The notes: generated by a model not told the origin, from the sequence alone. A stretch of DNA of 64,000 nucleotides from Polyangiaceae bacterium (GCA_019637295.1 JAHBVX010000004.1:1-64000), one strand, 5' to 3'. Counted from the stretch's first letter, positions 33,383 through 43,494 are shown. Numbers and translations: made by a program.

Positions 33383-34317
33383 GCGGGCTCGGACGCTGCT
33401 GGGCGCTGGTCGTCGCGTGCTTGCTCATAGCGAGCGCGTGCAGCGTCGCGTTCCCCGTCGACGAGTACGAGGGCCCGGCGGGGCCGGTGTCTTGTGACGA
33501 GTGCGGCGGCCCCGACTGCCAGTGCGTCGCGGGCGCGCCCGCGGGCTGGGCGCTCGCGCGGGTGCGCCTGGGCGCGGGCAGCGGCGACGCGTGTCCCGTG
33601 GGTTTCGGCAGCAGCCTGGTCCTGGGCCAAGGGCTGAGAGACTCGCCGTGTGAGTGCCGCTGCGACAGCCCCGCGCCGGGCGCCGCGTGTGGCGTCGGGC
33701 TGCACGACTTGGGGCAGTGCGCGGGCGGGGCCACGCAGACGGTCACGACCACCGCGTGCTCGCCGCTCGACAGCGCGACCTCGGCGCGCGCCGTCCTCGC
33801 CTCGGGCGCGCCGTGTACGGTCAGCGCCGAGGCCGAGCTCGAGTTCGACGTGCGGGTGCTCGCCTGCCTCGACGGCACCTCGGGCAGCGACCCGGTGTGT
33901 GGCGCGGGCGCGACCTGCAGCCGCGTCGCGCTCGCGCCGTTCCACCCCGCGGCGTGCGTCGTGAGGACCGACAGCAGCTCAGGGCCCTGCCCCAGCGGGT
34001 ACTCGCATCGCTACGTCTTCGAGAGCGATTTCGTCGACACCCGGAGCTGCACCAGCGCCGACTGCGGCTGCACGCCCCAGCCCTGCGAGGGTGCGAGCTT
34101 CGTGCTGTGCAAGGACGCCGGCTGCACGGACTGCCCGGTCACCTCCGACGGCAAGTGCGCCTCCTTCGGCGGCCTCTCGTCGCTGCGCGTCATCGCGCCG
34201 GGCAAGACCGTGGGCAGCTGCACACCCACCGGAACGACGGACACCACCGGCTCGGTGACCACCACCGGGTCCCGGGTCGTGTGCTGCACGCAGAAGCTCA
34301 CGAGCAGCGCCGGCTGA
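33379..34317 (+). CDS. Cys-rich lipoprotein, unknown function
   Basis: A 312-residue lipoprotein starting at a GTG that overlaps the activator's stop. The signal peptide ends in IASAC (Cys about residue 19). The mature protein has some 30 Cys in short irregular clusters (CDECGGPDCQC, CECRCDSP, CTSADCGCTPQPC, CKDAGCTDCP), a Thr-rich stretch and CCTQKL near the end. No repeat unit or enzyme motif is evident. Coupling to an FHA/sigma54 activator suggests a cell-surface factor made under kinase control. The family is not recognised. Confidence 0.72.
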   Translation: MSGLGRCWALVVACLLIASACSVAFPVDEYEGPAGPVSCDECGGPDCQCVAGAPAGWALARVRLGAGSGDACPVGFGSSLVLGQGLRDSPCECRCDSPAPGAACGVGLHDLGQCAGGATQTVTTTACSPLDSATSARAVLASGAPCTVSAEAELEFDVRVLACLDGTSGSDPVCGAGATCSRVALAPFHPAACVVRTDSSSGPCPSGYSHRYVFESDFVDTRSCTSADCGCTPQPCEGASFVLCKDAGCTDCPVTSDGKCASFGGLSSLRVIAPGKTVGSCTPTGTTDTTGSVTTTGSRVVCCTQKLTSSAG

Positions 34318-34319
34318 CG

Positions 34320-34478
34320 CCCACGCGACCCGCGATCGCCCACGCCCCCCCACCACGCCCACGCAACACGCCCCCGCCCCCGCACACGCCCACGCAACCG
34401 CCCCCGCACCTCGCCCACGCCCCCGCACCTCGCCCACGCCCCCGCAACACGCCCACGCCCCCGCACACGCCCCCCCCG
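34320..34478. repeat. low-complexity CGCCCACGC-type repeat, copy A
   Basis: About 160 bp almost wholly made of CACGCCC, CGCAACACGCCCACGC and CCCCGCACCTCGC words, lying between the Cys-rich lipoprotein and the four-helix protein gene. The same words recur at 35023-35140, 41890-41927 and 43640-43836. Confidence 0.75.
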
Positions 34479-34489
34479 CGCGATCCGCG

Positions 34490-34822
34490 TCAGCGCCGCG
34501 CCGGCCCCTGAGTGATGCGCACCAGCGTGCCGATCACGCGATTGAAGCTCGCGACCCGCGCCGCCGACAGGGCGGGCAAGTAGCCCATGACCTCAGCCAC
34601 TTCGAAGCACGCCTGCGCCTCCCGCAGCGATCCGAGCGCCGTCGCGTACCGCGCCCCGCGGTTTCGCCCCCGCGACTGCGACCCTTCCGCGACATTGAGC
34701 GGCGCGCTCGCGAGCGCCCGCCGACACTGCCGCGCCAGATCCGGCTCCCGTCGCTCGAGCTCCCGCACCAGCGGCATCAAGTCCCGGATCAACTCCAACA
34801 ACACCGAATAGATTCGTAACAT
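34490..34822 (-). CDS. four-helix bundle protein (23S rRNA-intervening-sequence protein family)
   Basis: A 110-residue all-helical protein starting MLRIYSVLLELIRDLMPLV. The family landmarks are LARQCRRALASAPLNVAEG and YATALGSLREAQACFEVAE. Members were first seen inside 23S rRNA intervening sequences but many, as here, stand alone; the function is not established. AGGAG lies about eight bases upstream of the ATG at 34822. The frame is open further upstream, but that sequence is Arg-rich and not family-like. Low-complexity repeats lie on both sides. Confidence 0.82.
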   Translation of the reverse strand: MLRIYSVLLELIRDLMPLVRELERREPDLARQCRRALASAPLNVAEGSQSRGRNRGARYATALGSLREAQACFEVAEVMGYLPALSAARVASFNRVIGTLVRITQGPARR

Positions 34823-35147
34823 CGGACCATCTCCTCTTCTCCGATCGCGCCCACTGCGCGGCGGTCGTCCCACCGCCACCCGGCTCGCGCAGGCGCCGTC
34901 CAGGCTGCGCGCGAAGCGCGCACGGCGCGCAGCCACGCGCAGGCGAAGCCGAGCATGGCGAGCACCGCCCCGGCCTGGACGACGCCGAGCAAGCCGGTAC
35001 CCTCAGACGACCGCAGCGAGCCCCTCGCCCACGCCCCCGCAACACGCCCTCGCCCACGCACCTCGCCCACGCCCCCGCACCACGCCCACGCCCCCGCACC
35101 TCGCCCACGCCCCCGCCCGCGATCGCCCACGCGACCCGCGAGCGTCG
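34823..35147. other. intergenic region with possible coding remnant and repeats
   Basis: The left half has no gene I can support. Read on the minus strand it contains a hydrophobic stretch (GTGLLGVVQAGAVLAML) near 34940-35020, which could be the relic of a membrane protein. The right part, from 35023, is low-complexity repeat. No promoter is obvious except the ribosome binding site of the four-helix protein gene. Confidence 0.4.
35023..35140. repeat. low-complexity CGCCCACGC-type repeat, copy B
   Basis: About 118 bp of the same words as copy A, directly after the 3' end of the peptide transporter gene. GCGATCGCCCACGCGACCCGCG near its end is also found, in altered order, at the start of copy A. 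Confidence 0.72.
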
Positions 35148-37073
35148 CTACCCCTCCTGCAGGTAGGTGCGCCCCTTGTACAGGTACGCCAGCACCATGA
35201 ACGCGAGGGCCGCGCCGACCATCAGCCCGGTGAACACCCAGAAGAACTGGCTGAGGCTCAGGATGGTCTGCATCGGCGCGAGGAAGGCGACCAGCACGTT
35301 GCCGAAGGTCACGCCCAGGAGCCAGAAGCCCATGATCGTGCTCTTCATGCGACGCGGCGCCTGGGTGTAGGCGAACTCGAGCCCCGTCACGCTCACGAGC
35401 ACCTCCGCGGTGGTCATGATCAAGTAAGGCGCGATCTGCCACAAGACGTGGACCGCCTCGCCGTGCGTCGCGAGCGCCTCCATGCGCGCCTGGAGCATGG
35501 CCGCCACCCCGAACGCCACGGCGGCGAGGAACATGCCGAGGGTCATCTTCTGCAGGGGCCTGATGGTGATGCCGCGCTTCTCCAGGGGCCGGTACACGGC
35601 CACGTTCAGGAGCGGGATGATGATCATGACCATCAGCGGGTTGAGCGCCGAGATCTGCGCGGCCTTCAGCTCGATGGTCGTGGTCTGCCGCGCGATCGAG
35701 TCGAGGGCGATCGCCGAGAGGCCCGCGAGCCCCACGACGCCGAAGAGGGCCCGCGTCACGGACCTCGGGATCGAGCGGTTGGACACCCACAAGAACAGCC
35801 AGGTGCCTCCGAGCAGCGCGAGCGCGATGGTCGCCGCCACCGCGTAGCGTCCGCTCCAGTAGGGCACGGTGATCGTGCGATCCATCTGCTTGGCCTGCTC
35901 GATCCAGGTCGAGGCGTGCTGGTCGAACAGGGCCCAGAACACGCTGACCATGCTGAACACGGCGACGATGCGCAGCACCGCCGGGGGGCCGTCCCCGGCC
36001 TCGTCGCCAAACTTGCGACGCGCCGGATCGAAGAAGCCCTCCCCGGGCCTCCGCTCGGCGCGATGCGTGAACGCATACAGCACCACGGCGATGAAGCCCG
36101 CGTCCGACTGCTTCTTCTGCCGCAAGGTGAACAAGTACAGGCCCGCCGCGACGCACAAGCCAGAGAAGGCGAAGTAGTGCCAGGACGTCGCGGCCAGGTG
36201 AGCGGTGTAGTCCCGCACGTAGAGCCAATAGAACTCCGTCTTGGCCATACCCTCGCTGCTGGCCGCCTTGAAATGCTCCCCCTGCACGAACACCGCGACG
36301 ATCAACGCGACGATGGGCGTGAACAACAGCACGCTCGAGCCCACGTCGAGCAGCCCGAGCCTGCCGCCGGGGCTGGGCGCCACGTGCACGAAGCGCCGGC
36401 GGCCGAGCCAGAACACGATCGTGGCCAGCGCCATCATGATGCCGGGCACGCCGAAGGCGACCTCCGCGCCGAACCAGGCGTACAAGAGCGGCGTGAGCAA
36501 GGTCGAGAAGAACGAGCCAAAGTTGATGATGAAGTAGAAGATCTGAAAGACCTTGGAGACCAAGTGGGAGTTCTTGGCGGTGAACTGATCGCCCACGTTG
36601 GCCGACACGCACGGCTTGATGCCGCCGGAGCCGATAGCGATGAGCGCGAGGCCCGCGTACATGCCGTACTCGGCCGCCTTGAAGTTCTCCCACTCGGCGA
36701 AGCGCCCCGCGACCGCGAGCACGGCGTGGCCGGCGCAGTAGATGATCGACACCCAGAAGATGACCGGGTACTTGCCGAGCAAACGGTCCGCCAAGATGGC
36801 GCCGATCATCGGGAAGGCGTACACGCCCGCCATGAACAGGTGCGCGACCGCGGTGGCTTGCGCCTTGGCGGCGTCGGTCTGGGCCGAGGTGAGGTCCGCC
36901 TCGGAGACGAAGTGCACGTAGAGCGACGCCAGGTACACGTACAGGATGGCGCGCATCCCGTAGTAGCTGAAGCGCTCGGCCCCTTCGTTGCCGACGATGA
37001 ACGGGATGCCCGGCGGGAAGCGGTCCTCGCGCTCCTCGACCTTGGCTTCTTCGGGTGCGGTGGCAGAGCTCAT
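35148..37073 (-). CDS. POT/PTR-family proton-dependent peptide transporter
   Basis: A 641-residue inner-membrane protein with about 14 helices. GNEGAERFSYYGMRAILYVY holds the ExxERFxYYG motif of proton-coupled oligopeptide transporters, and ADRLLGKYPVIFWVS is the PTR2 signature. Bacterial members import di- and tripeptides. It is longer than the ~490-residue E. coli type because of extended loops in the middle and near residues 270-300. The start at 37073 is chosen because GGAGGAG lies just upstream; the open frame continues 77 codons further without family sequence. It is divergent from the sdh operon. Confidence 0.9.
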   Translation of the reverse strand: MSSATAPEEAKVEEREDRFPPGIPFIVGNEGAERFSYYGMRAILYVYLASLYVHFVSEADLTSAQTDAAKAQATAVAHLFMAGVYAFPMIGAILADRLLGKYPVIFWVSIIYCAGHAVLAVAGRFAEWENFKAAEYGMYAGLALIAIGSGGIKPCVSANVGDQFTAKNSHLVSKVFQIFYFIINFGSFFSTLLTPLLYAWFGAEVAFGVPGIMMALATIVFWLGRRRFVHVAPSPGGRLGLLDVGSSVLLFTPIVALIVAVFVQGEHFKAASSEGMAKTEFYWLYVRDYTAHLAATSWHYFAFSGLCVAAGLYLFTLRQKKQSDAGFIAVVLYAFTHRAERRPGEGFFDPARRKFGDEAGDGPPAVLRIVAVFSMVSVFWALFDQHASTWIEQAKQMDRTITVPYWSGRYAVAATIALALLGGTWLFLWVSNRSIPRSVTRALFGVVGLAGLSAIALDSIARQTTTIELKAAQISALNPLMVMIIIPLLNVAVYRPLEKRGITIRPLQKMTLGMFLAAVAFGVAAMLQARMEALATHGEAVHVLWQIAPYLIMTTAEVLVSVTGLEFAYTQAPRRMKSTIMGFWLLGVTFGNVLVAFLAPMQTILSLSQFFWVFTGLMVGAALAFMVLAYLYKGRTYLQEG

Positions 37074-37339
37074 CGGACTCCTCCTCACGGAATGTCGGAG
37101 GCGTGGACGCCACCGGCTTGACGGCGGGCAAGCCGCTGCGCCAGGCCGACTGCTTCGTTCGGCGCCGATTCCGCCGCAAGAGGGCGACGGCTGCCCCCAC
37201 CCGGGCCCCCTGTCACAGGACCCCCCACGGCTCCAGGTTTTGGGATAAGGTCCCGCCCGAGCGAGTCCCGCCGCTGAGGCGCGGGGCCCCGAACCCTCGG
37301 ACAAATGCGGCCGAAGAGCCGCGGCAAGGTCAGAAAGCC

Positions 37340-38005
37340 ATGCAGAAGGCGCTCACTCTCTACGACACGACCATCGGCAAGAAGGCCGTCTTGGCGGTGA
37401 CGGGGATCGTCCTGTTCGGTTTCGTCATCGCCCACATGCTCGGCAACCTGCAGGTGTTCCTCGGTCCCGAGCAGCTGAACGGCTACGCCAAGAAGCTGCA
37501 CGACCTCGGGCCTCTGCTCTGGGCAGCCCGCGGGGTCCTGTTGCTGTCCGTCATCGCGCACATCGTGGTGGCCATCCAGCTCGTGAGCCGCAGCACCGCG
37601 GCGCGGGCGGTCGGCTACCGGCTGCAGAAGTCCGCGATCACGAGCTACGCCGCGCGCACCATGAAGATCAGCGGGCCGCTCTTGGCGCTGTTCATCGTCT
37701 ACCACCTCGCGCACTTCACCGCGCCGGGGGTGCCCATGGGCAGCTACGAGCACAGCCGCACGGACGTGTATGCGAACGTCGTCAGCGCGTTCTCCATCCC
37801 GTGGGTCAGCGGCGTGTACATCGTGGCGCAGCTGCTGCTCGGCTTTCACCTGTACCACGGCGCCTGGAGCCTGCTGCAGACCCTGGGCCTGAGCCACCCC
37901 CGCTACGACGGCAAGCTCCGCACCGTGGCCCAGACCATCGCCATGGTGGTCGTGTTCGGAAACCTGTCCATGCCCATCGCCGTGCTCGCCGGCGTCGTGA
38001 AGTGA
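37340..38005 (+). CDS. sdhC: succinate dehydrogenase cytochrome b558 subunit
   Basis: A 221-residue membrane anchor of the single-polypeptide, di-heme type (SdhC b558 family), with five hydrophobic helices and conserved His in [32 protein letters not shown] and GFHLYHGAW that would ligate heme. It anchors SdhAB and passes electrons to quinone, probably menaquinone as in B. subtilis-type enzymes (inference). It is first in sdhCAB, 14 bp before sdhA. The upstream part of its open frame has no family sequence, so ATG 37340 is used. Confidence 0.9.
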   Translation: MQKALTLYDTTIGKKAVLAVTGIVLFGFVIAHMLGNLQVFLGPEQLNGYAKKLHDLGPLLWAARGVLLLSVIAHIVVAIQLVSRSTAARAVGYRLQKSAITSYAARTMKISGPLLALFIVYHLAHFTAPGVPMGSYEHSRTDVYANVVSAFSIPWVSGVYIVAQLLLGFHLYHGAWSLLQTLGLSHPRYDGKLRTVAQTIAMVVVFGNLSMPIAVLAGVVK

Positions 38006-38019
38006 AGGAGCTCTCGGCC

Positions 38020-39948
38020 ATGCAACTCGACTCCAAAGCTCCGTCCGGCCCCATCGAGACCCGCTGGGATCGCCACCGCTTCGAGATGAAGCTCGTCAAC
38101 CCGGCCAACCGCCGCAAGTTCCGCGTGATCGTGGTCGGCACCGGCCTCGCCGGCGGCGCCGGCGCCGCCAGCCTCGGCGAGATGGGCTACAACGTGCTGT
38201 CCTTCTGCTACCAGGACAGCCCGCGCCGCGCCCACAGCATCGCGGCCCAAGGCGGCATCAACGCCGCCAAGAACTACCAGAACGACGGCGACAGCGTGTT
38301 CCGCCTGTTCTACGACACGGTGAAGGGCGGCGACTTCCGCTCGCGGGAGTCCAACGTGCATCGGCTCGCGCAGGTCAGCGTGAACATCATCGACCAGTGC
38401 GTGGCGCAGGGGGTGCCGTTCGCCCGCGAATACGGCGGCCTGCTCGACAACCGCTCCTTCGGCGGCGCGCAGGTCTCGCGCACCTTCTACGCCCGCGGCC
38501 AGACCGGACAGCAGCTCTTGCTCGGCGCCTACCAGGCCCTCGAGCGCCAGGTCGAGTCCGGCTCCGTCAAGATGAACGCCCGCACGGAGATGATGGACCT
38601 GATCGTGATCGACGGCGTGGCTCGCGGCATCGTCACGCGCGACATGGTGAGCGGCAAGATCGAGGCGCACCTAGCGGACGCCGTGGTGCTCGCCACCGGC
38701 GGCTACGGCAACGCATTCTTCCTGTCCACCAACGCCAAGGGCTGCAACACCACCGCCATCTGGCGCGCGCACCGCCGGGGCGCGTTGTTCGCCAACCCCT
38801 GCTTCACCCAGATCCACCCCACGTGCATCCCGCCCAGCGGGGACTACCAGTCCAAGCTCACGCTCATGAGCGAGAGCCTGCGCAACGACGGCCGGGTGTG
38901 GGTGCCGAAGAGCGCGGACGACTGCGGCAAGGATCCGAGCAGCATCCCCGAGAAGGACCGCGACTACTACCTCGAGCGGCTGTACCCGAGCTTCGGCAAC
39001 CTGGTGCCGCGCGACATCGCCTCGCGCCGCGCCAAGGAGGTCTGCGACGACGGCCGCGGGGTGGGCCCCAAGGTGGAGGGCGTGCGCCGCGGCGTGTACC
39101 TGGATTTCCGCGACTCCATCAAGCGCCTCGGCGAGAAGGTGGTGCGCGAGCGCTACGGAAACCTGTTCGACATGTACGAGCGCATCACCGGCGAGAACCC
39201 GTACAAGGTGCCGATGCGCATCTACCCCGCCACCCACTACACCATGGGCGGGCTGTGGGTGGACTACAACCTGATGAGCACCATCCCTGGTCTGTTCGTC
39301 GCGGGGGAAGCGAACTTCTCCGATCACGGCGCCAACCGGCTGGGAGCCAGCGCGCTGATGCAGGGCCTGTCGGACGGCTACTTCGTCCTGCCCTACGTGC
39401 TCGGCAACTACCTGGCGCAGACCAAGCTGGAGAAGATCGACGACGGCCACGCGGAGGTGAAGAAGACCGTCGCGGAGGTCCAAGAGCGCATCGACAAGCT
39501 GCTCTCCATGGGCGGCAAGCGCACGCCGGACTCCTTCCACCGCGAGCTCGGCGCGCTGATCTGGGACAACTGCGGCATGGCCAGGAACGGCAAGAACCTG
39601 CAGAAGGCCATCGATCGCATCCCGGAGCTGCGGGCAGAGTTCTGGAGCAACCTGCTCGTGACCGGCGGAGGCGAAGAGCTCAATCAAACCCTCGAGAAGG
39701 CGGGGCGGCTGGCGGACTTCATGGAGCTCGGTGAGCTGATGTGCCGCGACGCCCTCGCGCGCGACGAGTCCTGCGGCTGCCACTTCCGCGAAGAGCACGT
39801 CACCGCCGAGGGCGAGGCACAGCGCGAGGACGACCAGTTCATGCACGTCGCGGCCTGGGAGTACTCCGGGGACGTCTCCAAACCGACGCTTCACAAGGAG
39901 AAGCTCGAGTACGAGTTCGTGAAGCCCAGCCAGAGGAGCTACAAGTAA
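38020..39948 (+). CDS. sdhA: succinate dehydrogenase flavoprotein subunit
   Basis: A 642-residue catalytic subunit of complex II. The FAD-binding [12 protein letters not shown] is near residue 40, the covalent-flavin His is His72 ([10 protein letters not shown]), and the active site includes [10 protein letters not shown] and [22 protein letters not shown]. It oxidises succinate to fumarate in the TCA cycle. AAGGAG nine bases before the ATG at 38020 supports this start. The stop overlaps the sdhB start by one base (TAATG). Confidence 0.95.
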   Translation: MQLDSKAPSGPIETRWDRHRFEMKLVNPANRRKFRVIVVGTGLAGGAGAASLGEMGYNVLSFCYQDSPRRAHSIAAQGGINAAKNYQNDGDSVFRLFYDTVKGGDFRSRESNVHRLAQVSVNIIDQCVAQGVPFAREYGGLLDNRSFGGAQVSRTFYARGQTGQQLLLGAYQALERQVESGSVKMNARTEMMDLIVIDGVARGIVTRDMVSGKIEAHLADAVVLATGGYGNAFFLSTNAKGCNTTAIWRAHRRGALFANPCFTQIHPTCIPPSGDYQSKLTLMSESLRNDGRVWVPKSADDCGKDPSSIPEKDRDYYLERLYPSFGNLVPRDIASRRAKEVCDDGRGVGPKVEGVRRGVYLDFRDSIKRLGEKVVRERYGNLFDMYERITGENPYKVPMRIYPATHYTMGGLWVDYNLMSTIPGLFVAGEANFSDHGANRLGASALMQGLSDGYFVLPYVLGNYLAQTKLEKIDDGHAEVKKTVAEVQERIDKLLSMGGKRTPDSFHRELGALIWDNCGMARNGKNLQKAIDRIPELRAEFWSNLLVTGGGEELNQTLEKAGRLADFMELGELMCRDALARDESCGCHFREEHVTAEGEAQREDDQFMHVAAWEYSGDVSKPTLHKEKLEYEFVKPSQRSYK

Positions 39949-40730
39949 TGGCCAAGACCATGAAGCTGACCCTCAACATCTGGCGGCAGAAGGGCGGCAC
40001 GGATCCGGGCCGCTTCGAGCGCCACGAGCTGAGCGACGTCAGCGAGCACATGTCGTTCCTGGAGATGCTCGACGTGCTCAACGAGAAGCTGCTGGCCGAG
40101 GGCAAGGACCCGGTCGCCTTCGATCACGACTGCCGCGAGGGCATCTGTGGCATGTGCGGCATGGTCATCAACGGGCGGCCGCACGGCCCCCAGGAGGCCA
40201 CCACGACGTGCCAGCTGCACATGCGCCAGTTCCACGACGGGGACGAGATCACCATCGAGCCCTGGCGCGCCACCGCGTTCCCGGTGATCAAAGATCTGGT
40301 GGTCAACCGCGGCGCCTTCGACCGCATCATCCAGGCCGGGGGCTACATCTCCGTGCGCACCGGCGCCGCTCGGGACGCCAACGAGATCCCGGTGCCCAAG
40401 CCGGACGCGGATCTGGCCATGGACGCAGCCCAATGCATCGGCTGCGGCGCCTGCGTGGCCGCCTGCCCGAACGCCTCGGCGAACCTGTTCGTCGCCGCCA
40501 AGCTCGCGCACCTGAGCTTGCTTCCGCAGGGCCAACCCGAGCGCTACGACCGCGTGCGCAAGATGGTGGCCCAGATGGACGCGGAGGGCTTCGGGCACTG
40601 CACCAACCACTACGAGTGCATGGCCGCCTGCCCCAAGGAGATCGACGTCGAGTTCATCGCCAAGATGAACCGAGACATGCTCAAGGCGATGGTCGGCGAG
40701 CGGGACGAAGTCGCGTCGCGCAAGAAATAG
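39948..40730 (+). CDS. sdhB: succinate dehydrogenase iron-sulfur subunit
   Basis: A 260-residue subunit carrying the three clusters: 2Fe-2S by CREGICGMC and the later CQLH, 4Fe-4S by [12 protein letters not shown], and 3Fe-4S by the Cys in [12 protein letters not shown]. It relays electrons from the flavin to the b558 anchor. It is last of the sdhCAB operon; its stop directly abuts the stop of the convergent hypothetical gene. Confidence 0.95.
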   Translation: MAKTMKLTLNIWRQKGGTDPGRFERHELSDVSEHMSFLEMLDVLNEKLLAEGKDPVAFDHDCREGICGMCGMVINGRPHGPQEATTTCQLHMRQFHDGDEITIEPWRATAFPVIKDLVVNRGAFDRIIQAGGYISVRTGAARDANEIPVPKPDADLAMDAAQCIGCGACVAACPNASANLFVAAKLAHLSLLPQGQPERYDRVRKMVAQMDAEGFGHCTNHYECMAACPKEIDVEFIAKMNRDMLKAMVGERDEVASRKK

Positions 40731-41579
40731 TCAGCGATACACTTCCCGGGTTCGCGGACTGACGAAGTCCACCAACTCGGCCGCGGCGCCCGCGCGCTCG
40801 AGCAGCTCGGCTACGGGGGCGTCCGGCTGCAGGGTCACGCTGAGCCGCACGCCGTAGTCGTCCACGAGGATGTCGTGGATCTCCCTGGCGAGCTCGAGCA
40901 ACCGCGCGCGCGCGGCGGGGTTCAGCGCGAGCTTCACCCACTCGGCGTCCGCTGCGGTGACGCGGAAGACCCGGTCGAACCCGGCGTCGCCCGTGGTCAG
41001 CTCCGTCATGCCCCAGGGCACCTCGGCGTGTACGACGCGGCTGAGCGCGTGATAGCCGATCCCCAGCGGCCTGCGGAACTTCCCGACCACGACCAGCGTG
41101 TGCCCACCGAGTGAGTCGCGCTCGACGAACGCGAGGGTATCGATACCGCGAGCGCGCCCCGAGAGCGACAGCGGCGTCAGCGAGACGGTGAGCCCGCGAC
41201 CGGTGGCGAGCCGAGTCCAGTGCGCGTGCAGGGGCGCGAGCTCTCGCGGCAAGGAGACGACTCCACGCCTGCGATTGACGATCCGCGCGATGCCGACGAG
41301 CTGCTCGAGCTTCGCGCGAGCTTCAGCACAACCCAACACACCTTTGCCCAACCAGGAGACGTGCCGGTCCGTGATCACGACCTGGGGCAGCGCCTTGAGC
41401 GCCGTCACGAGCTCCGCAGCCACGAGCTGGCGGCCGCGCTGAGGTTCGAGCGCGACCAGCGTGAACGGCGGCGCACCGCCGCCCGCAATCACCCGCATCC
41501 CCAGGTCCAGCGGTGGCCACAGGAAGCAATCGAACTGCGTCCGCAGCGCCCCGTACCCGCGCTCGATGCGCACGGTCAC
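40731..41579 (-). CDS. hypothetical protein
   Basis: A 282-residue soluble protein with no signal peptide, no membrane helix and no motif I recognise. Composition is ordinary for the region. Visible landmarks are FDCFLWPPLDLGMRVIAGGG near the start, VNRRRGVVSLPRELAPLHAHW in the middle, and DILVDDYGVRLSVTLQPDAP near the end. It lies convergently against sdhB without a gap. The length and clean codon pattern support a real gene; the function is unknown. Confidence 0.6.
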   Translation of the reverse strand: MTVRIERGYGALRTQFDCFLWPPLDLGMRVIAGGGAPPFTLVALEPQRGRQLVAAELVTALKALPQVVITDRHVSWLGKGVLGCAEARAKLEQLVGIARIVNRRRGVVSLPRELAPLHAHWTRLATGRGLTVSLTPLSLSGRARGIDTLAFVERDSLGGHTLVVVGKFRRPLGIGYHALSRVVHAEVPWGMTELTTGDAGFDRVFRVTAADAEWVKLALNPAARARLLELAREIHDILVDDYGVRLSVTLQPDAPVAELLERAGAAAELVDFVSPRTREVYR

Positions 41580-42078
41580 GTAGTCGTCACCGAGCTAACC
41601 GCTGACGCGTGGCGGCGACGCGTGCGAGTGCAGCCCGAGCTCCGCGGCGAGCAGCGGCCACTCCCGCGCGGGTGCGGGTTCGCCGGGGGTGCTTCGAGGC
41701 GGTATCCGGCCAAGGGTAGCTGAACCTCCGGCTCGGACGGCTGCACGAAGGCGAGCTCCGCATCGAGGGCAACGCCGACGACGCCGCCTCCCTGCGCTTC
41801 TTCGACGTCCACGGCCAGTTCACCGCGGCTCCGCCCGGGTGCGCAGCGACCCAAGGTGGGTCTGTGACCCAAGGTGGGTCGTCGCCAGACCGCCATCGCG
41901 ACACGCCCACACCCACGCAACACGCCCAAAGGGTTGGCGCAGCGCGGGTCGCCGACGAAGCCGGCTACTCGCTCGTGACGCGTCCGCCCGGCAACCACAA
42001 GCCGCTCGCGCTGGAGCGGCTCGAGCGCTTGCCCGTGGAGCCCACGCCGGGTCATTCGGCCCTGCCCGAAGGACTGTG
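41580..42078. other. intergenic region with decayed coding remnant and repeats
   Basis: No intact gene. On the plus strand, after a TAG near 41716, a frame reads LRLGRLHEGELRIEGNAD, then LRFFDVHGQFTAAPPGC, passes through repeat-derived sequence and ends ALERLERLPVEPTPGHSALP. It stops at 42077-42079, overlapping the ATG of the next lipoprotein (TGATG). This looks like the end of an older gene interrupted by repeat insertion. Two 15-bp copies of GACCCAAGGTGGGTC (41848-41862, 41866-41880) and a short CGCCCACGC-type repeat (41890-41927) lie inside it. Confidence 0.5.
41848..41880. repeat. tandem 15-bp palindrome-like repeat
   Basis: GACCCAAGGTGGGTC occurs twice at an 18-bp interval. Each copy has GACCC/GGGTC arms around a 5-base centre. 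It sits at the edge of the repeat-interrupted coding remnant. Confidence 0.6.
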
Positions 42079-43494
42079 ATGCGCCGAGCCGGACACGCCG
42101 TCTTCGCGTTCGCGCTCGTCCTCGGCTGCGGCTGCAGCGACGAGACCCCCGCCGCGAAGCCCGCCGACGCGGCTGCCGGGGCTGCCGGGACCAGCGGCAA
42201 CGGCGGCTCCGGCGGCTGGGCGTGGGACAGCGCCTCGCCCAGCGGAGGGACCGGTGCGGCAGCCAGCGGAGGAGGCCCGAACTGCCCGCCGCTCGGGCTG
42301 CCCAAAGAAGTCCCCGCGGGCTTCCTGGAGTACACCGGCTACTCCTGCTCGTGCCCGTTCTACGTGCCGGGCCCCAGCGCGGAGCCGCTCCCGCCGGTGC
42401 AGTGGGAGCCGTGTCCACAACCAGGGCCAGCCAACTCGTCGTGCAAGCGCATGATGACGCCGTGGACGACGAGTAACGGCGCCGTCCGGACGTTCCCGCA
42501 GTTCTGGTACGACTCGAAGCTGAAGCGGGGGCGGCTGCAGTTCGCTCGCCTGCGCGTCGACTCCGTCTCGAATACAGTGCGGCACAGCGTCGTGGCCGAC
42601 GTGGACGGCCCGATCCTCAGCGCCGTTGTCGAAGTTGGCCTGGGCTGTGTGCTTGGTGACGCTGGCATCGAGGGCGACCGCTACCTATTCAATGCGATCA
42701 GCGAGGCCCTCGGCACCGAAGGCTTCATCGGCGGTAAGATCGGCGAGGCGCCCGACTTCGCCTACCGCCAACCCCTGCAGCAGTACGATCACACGACCTG
42801 GCGCATGACGGGCGAGTGGGTGATCCGCTGGAAGTCCGGGCTGCACGGGCGGCGCTGGGGCGCGACGGACGAGGTCAGCGTGTACGCGCCCAGCCAAGAC
42901 ATCGAGGGGCTCGCTCCGCACAACGTCGTGGGCGTCGGTCCCGACGTGTTCTTCCGCGTCGGCGGCGGCGTGTCCTCGGGCGTGATGGTGTGGAACGAAG
43001 ACAACGGCTCGAAGCCCCTGGTGCGCTACCCGGGAGACACCACCCGCGCCGCCGCGAACCTCGGCACCGACGGCACCGATTTGGTCTGGACGTACGGCGA
43101 GGGCCCGGTGCCCGAGACCGCGACCTGGACGCGCTCGGTATTCACGGCTCCCCACTCCACCGATCCGGACACCGTCGCGAGCACCGCCCGCCGGCTGCGG
43201 TCCGATCCGGGAACGTTCATGGTGACCGGCTTCGCCGTCGGGTGCGGGTATGCCGCGAGACAGTTCTACCAGGCCAACGCGGAGGGGAACTCCGCCAACC
43301 TGCTGATCGTGCGGCTGTCCGACGGCGTCTCTTGGATTGTCGAGATGCCTCCCACTTCGGAGGCCGCGCTGTTTGCGACGGCCCTGGGGTTCACGTGCGA
43401 GGAGGTCTTCACCAGGGCGCAGTTTCCCGACGAGTCCGTCACCATCGTGCGCATCCGCCTCGACTCCCTCGGCCCGGGGATGCCGCCGGATTGA
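42079..43494 (+). CDS. lipoprotein with Gly/Ser linker, unknown function
   Basis: A 471-residue lipoprotein: signal peptide ending LVLGCGC, Gly/Ser/Ala linker to about residue 70, then a beta-rich domain containing several Trp-rich strands (FPQFWYDSKLKRGRLQF, WRMTGEWVIRWKSGLHGRRW, DVFFRVGGGVSSGVMVWNED). The periodic strands and WNEDNG/WTYGEG turns suggest a beta-propeller-like fold, but no family is recognised. It resembles the lipoprotein at 61539-62780 in plan (linker, then propeller-like strands). The start overlaps the stop of an upstream remnant frame. Confidence 0.7.
   Translation: MRRAGHAVFAFALVLGCGCSDETPAAKPADAAAGAAGTSGNGGSGGWAWDSASPSGGTGAAASGGGPNCPPLGLPKEVPAGFLEYTGYSCSCPFYVPGPSAEPLPPVQWEPCPQPGPANSSCKRMMTPWTTSNGAVRTFPQFWYDSKLKRGRLQFARLRVDSVSNTVRHSVVADVDGPILSAVVEVGLGCVLGDAGIEGDRYLFNAISEALGTEGFIGGKIGEAPDFAYRQPLQQYDHTTWRMTGEWVIRWKSGLHGRRWGATDEVSVYAPSQDIEGLAPHNVVGVGPDVFFRVGGGVSSGVMVWNEDNGSKPLVRYPGDTTRAAANLGTDGTDLVWTYGEGPVPETATWTRSVFTAPHSTDPDTVASTARRLRSDPGTFMVTGFAVGCGYAARQFYQANAEGNSANLLIVRLSDGVSWIVEMPPTSEAALFATALGFTCEEVFTRAQFPDESVTIVRIRLDSLGPGMPPD

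Noticed and set aside
34789-37200. 803-codon minus-strand frame overlapping the peptide transporter
   Set aside because: It is a different frame of the same strand as the clear POT gene, with low-complexity Arg/Gly/His sequence.
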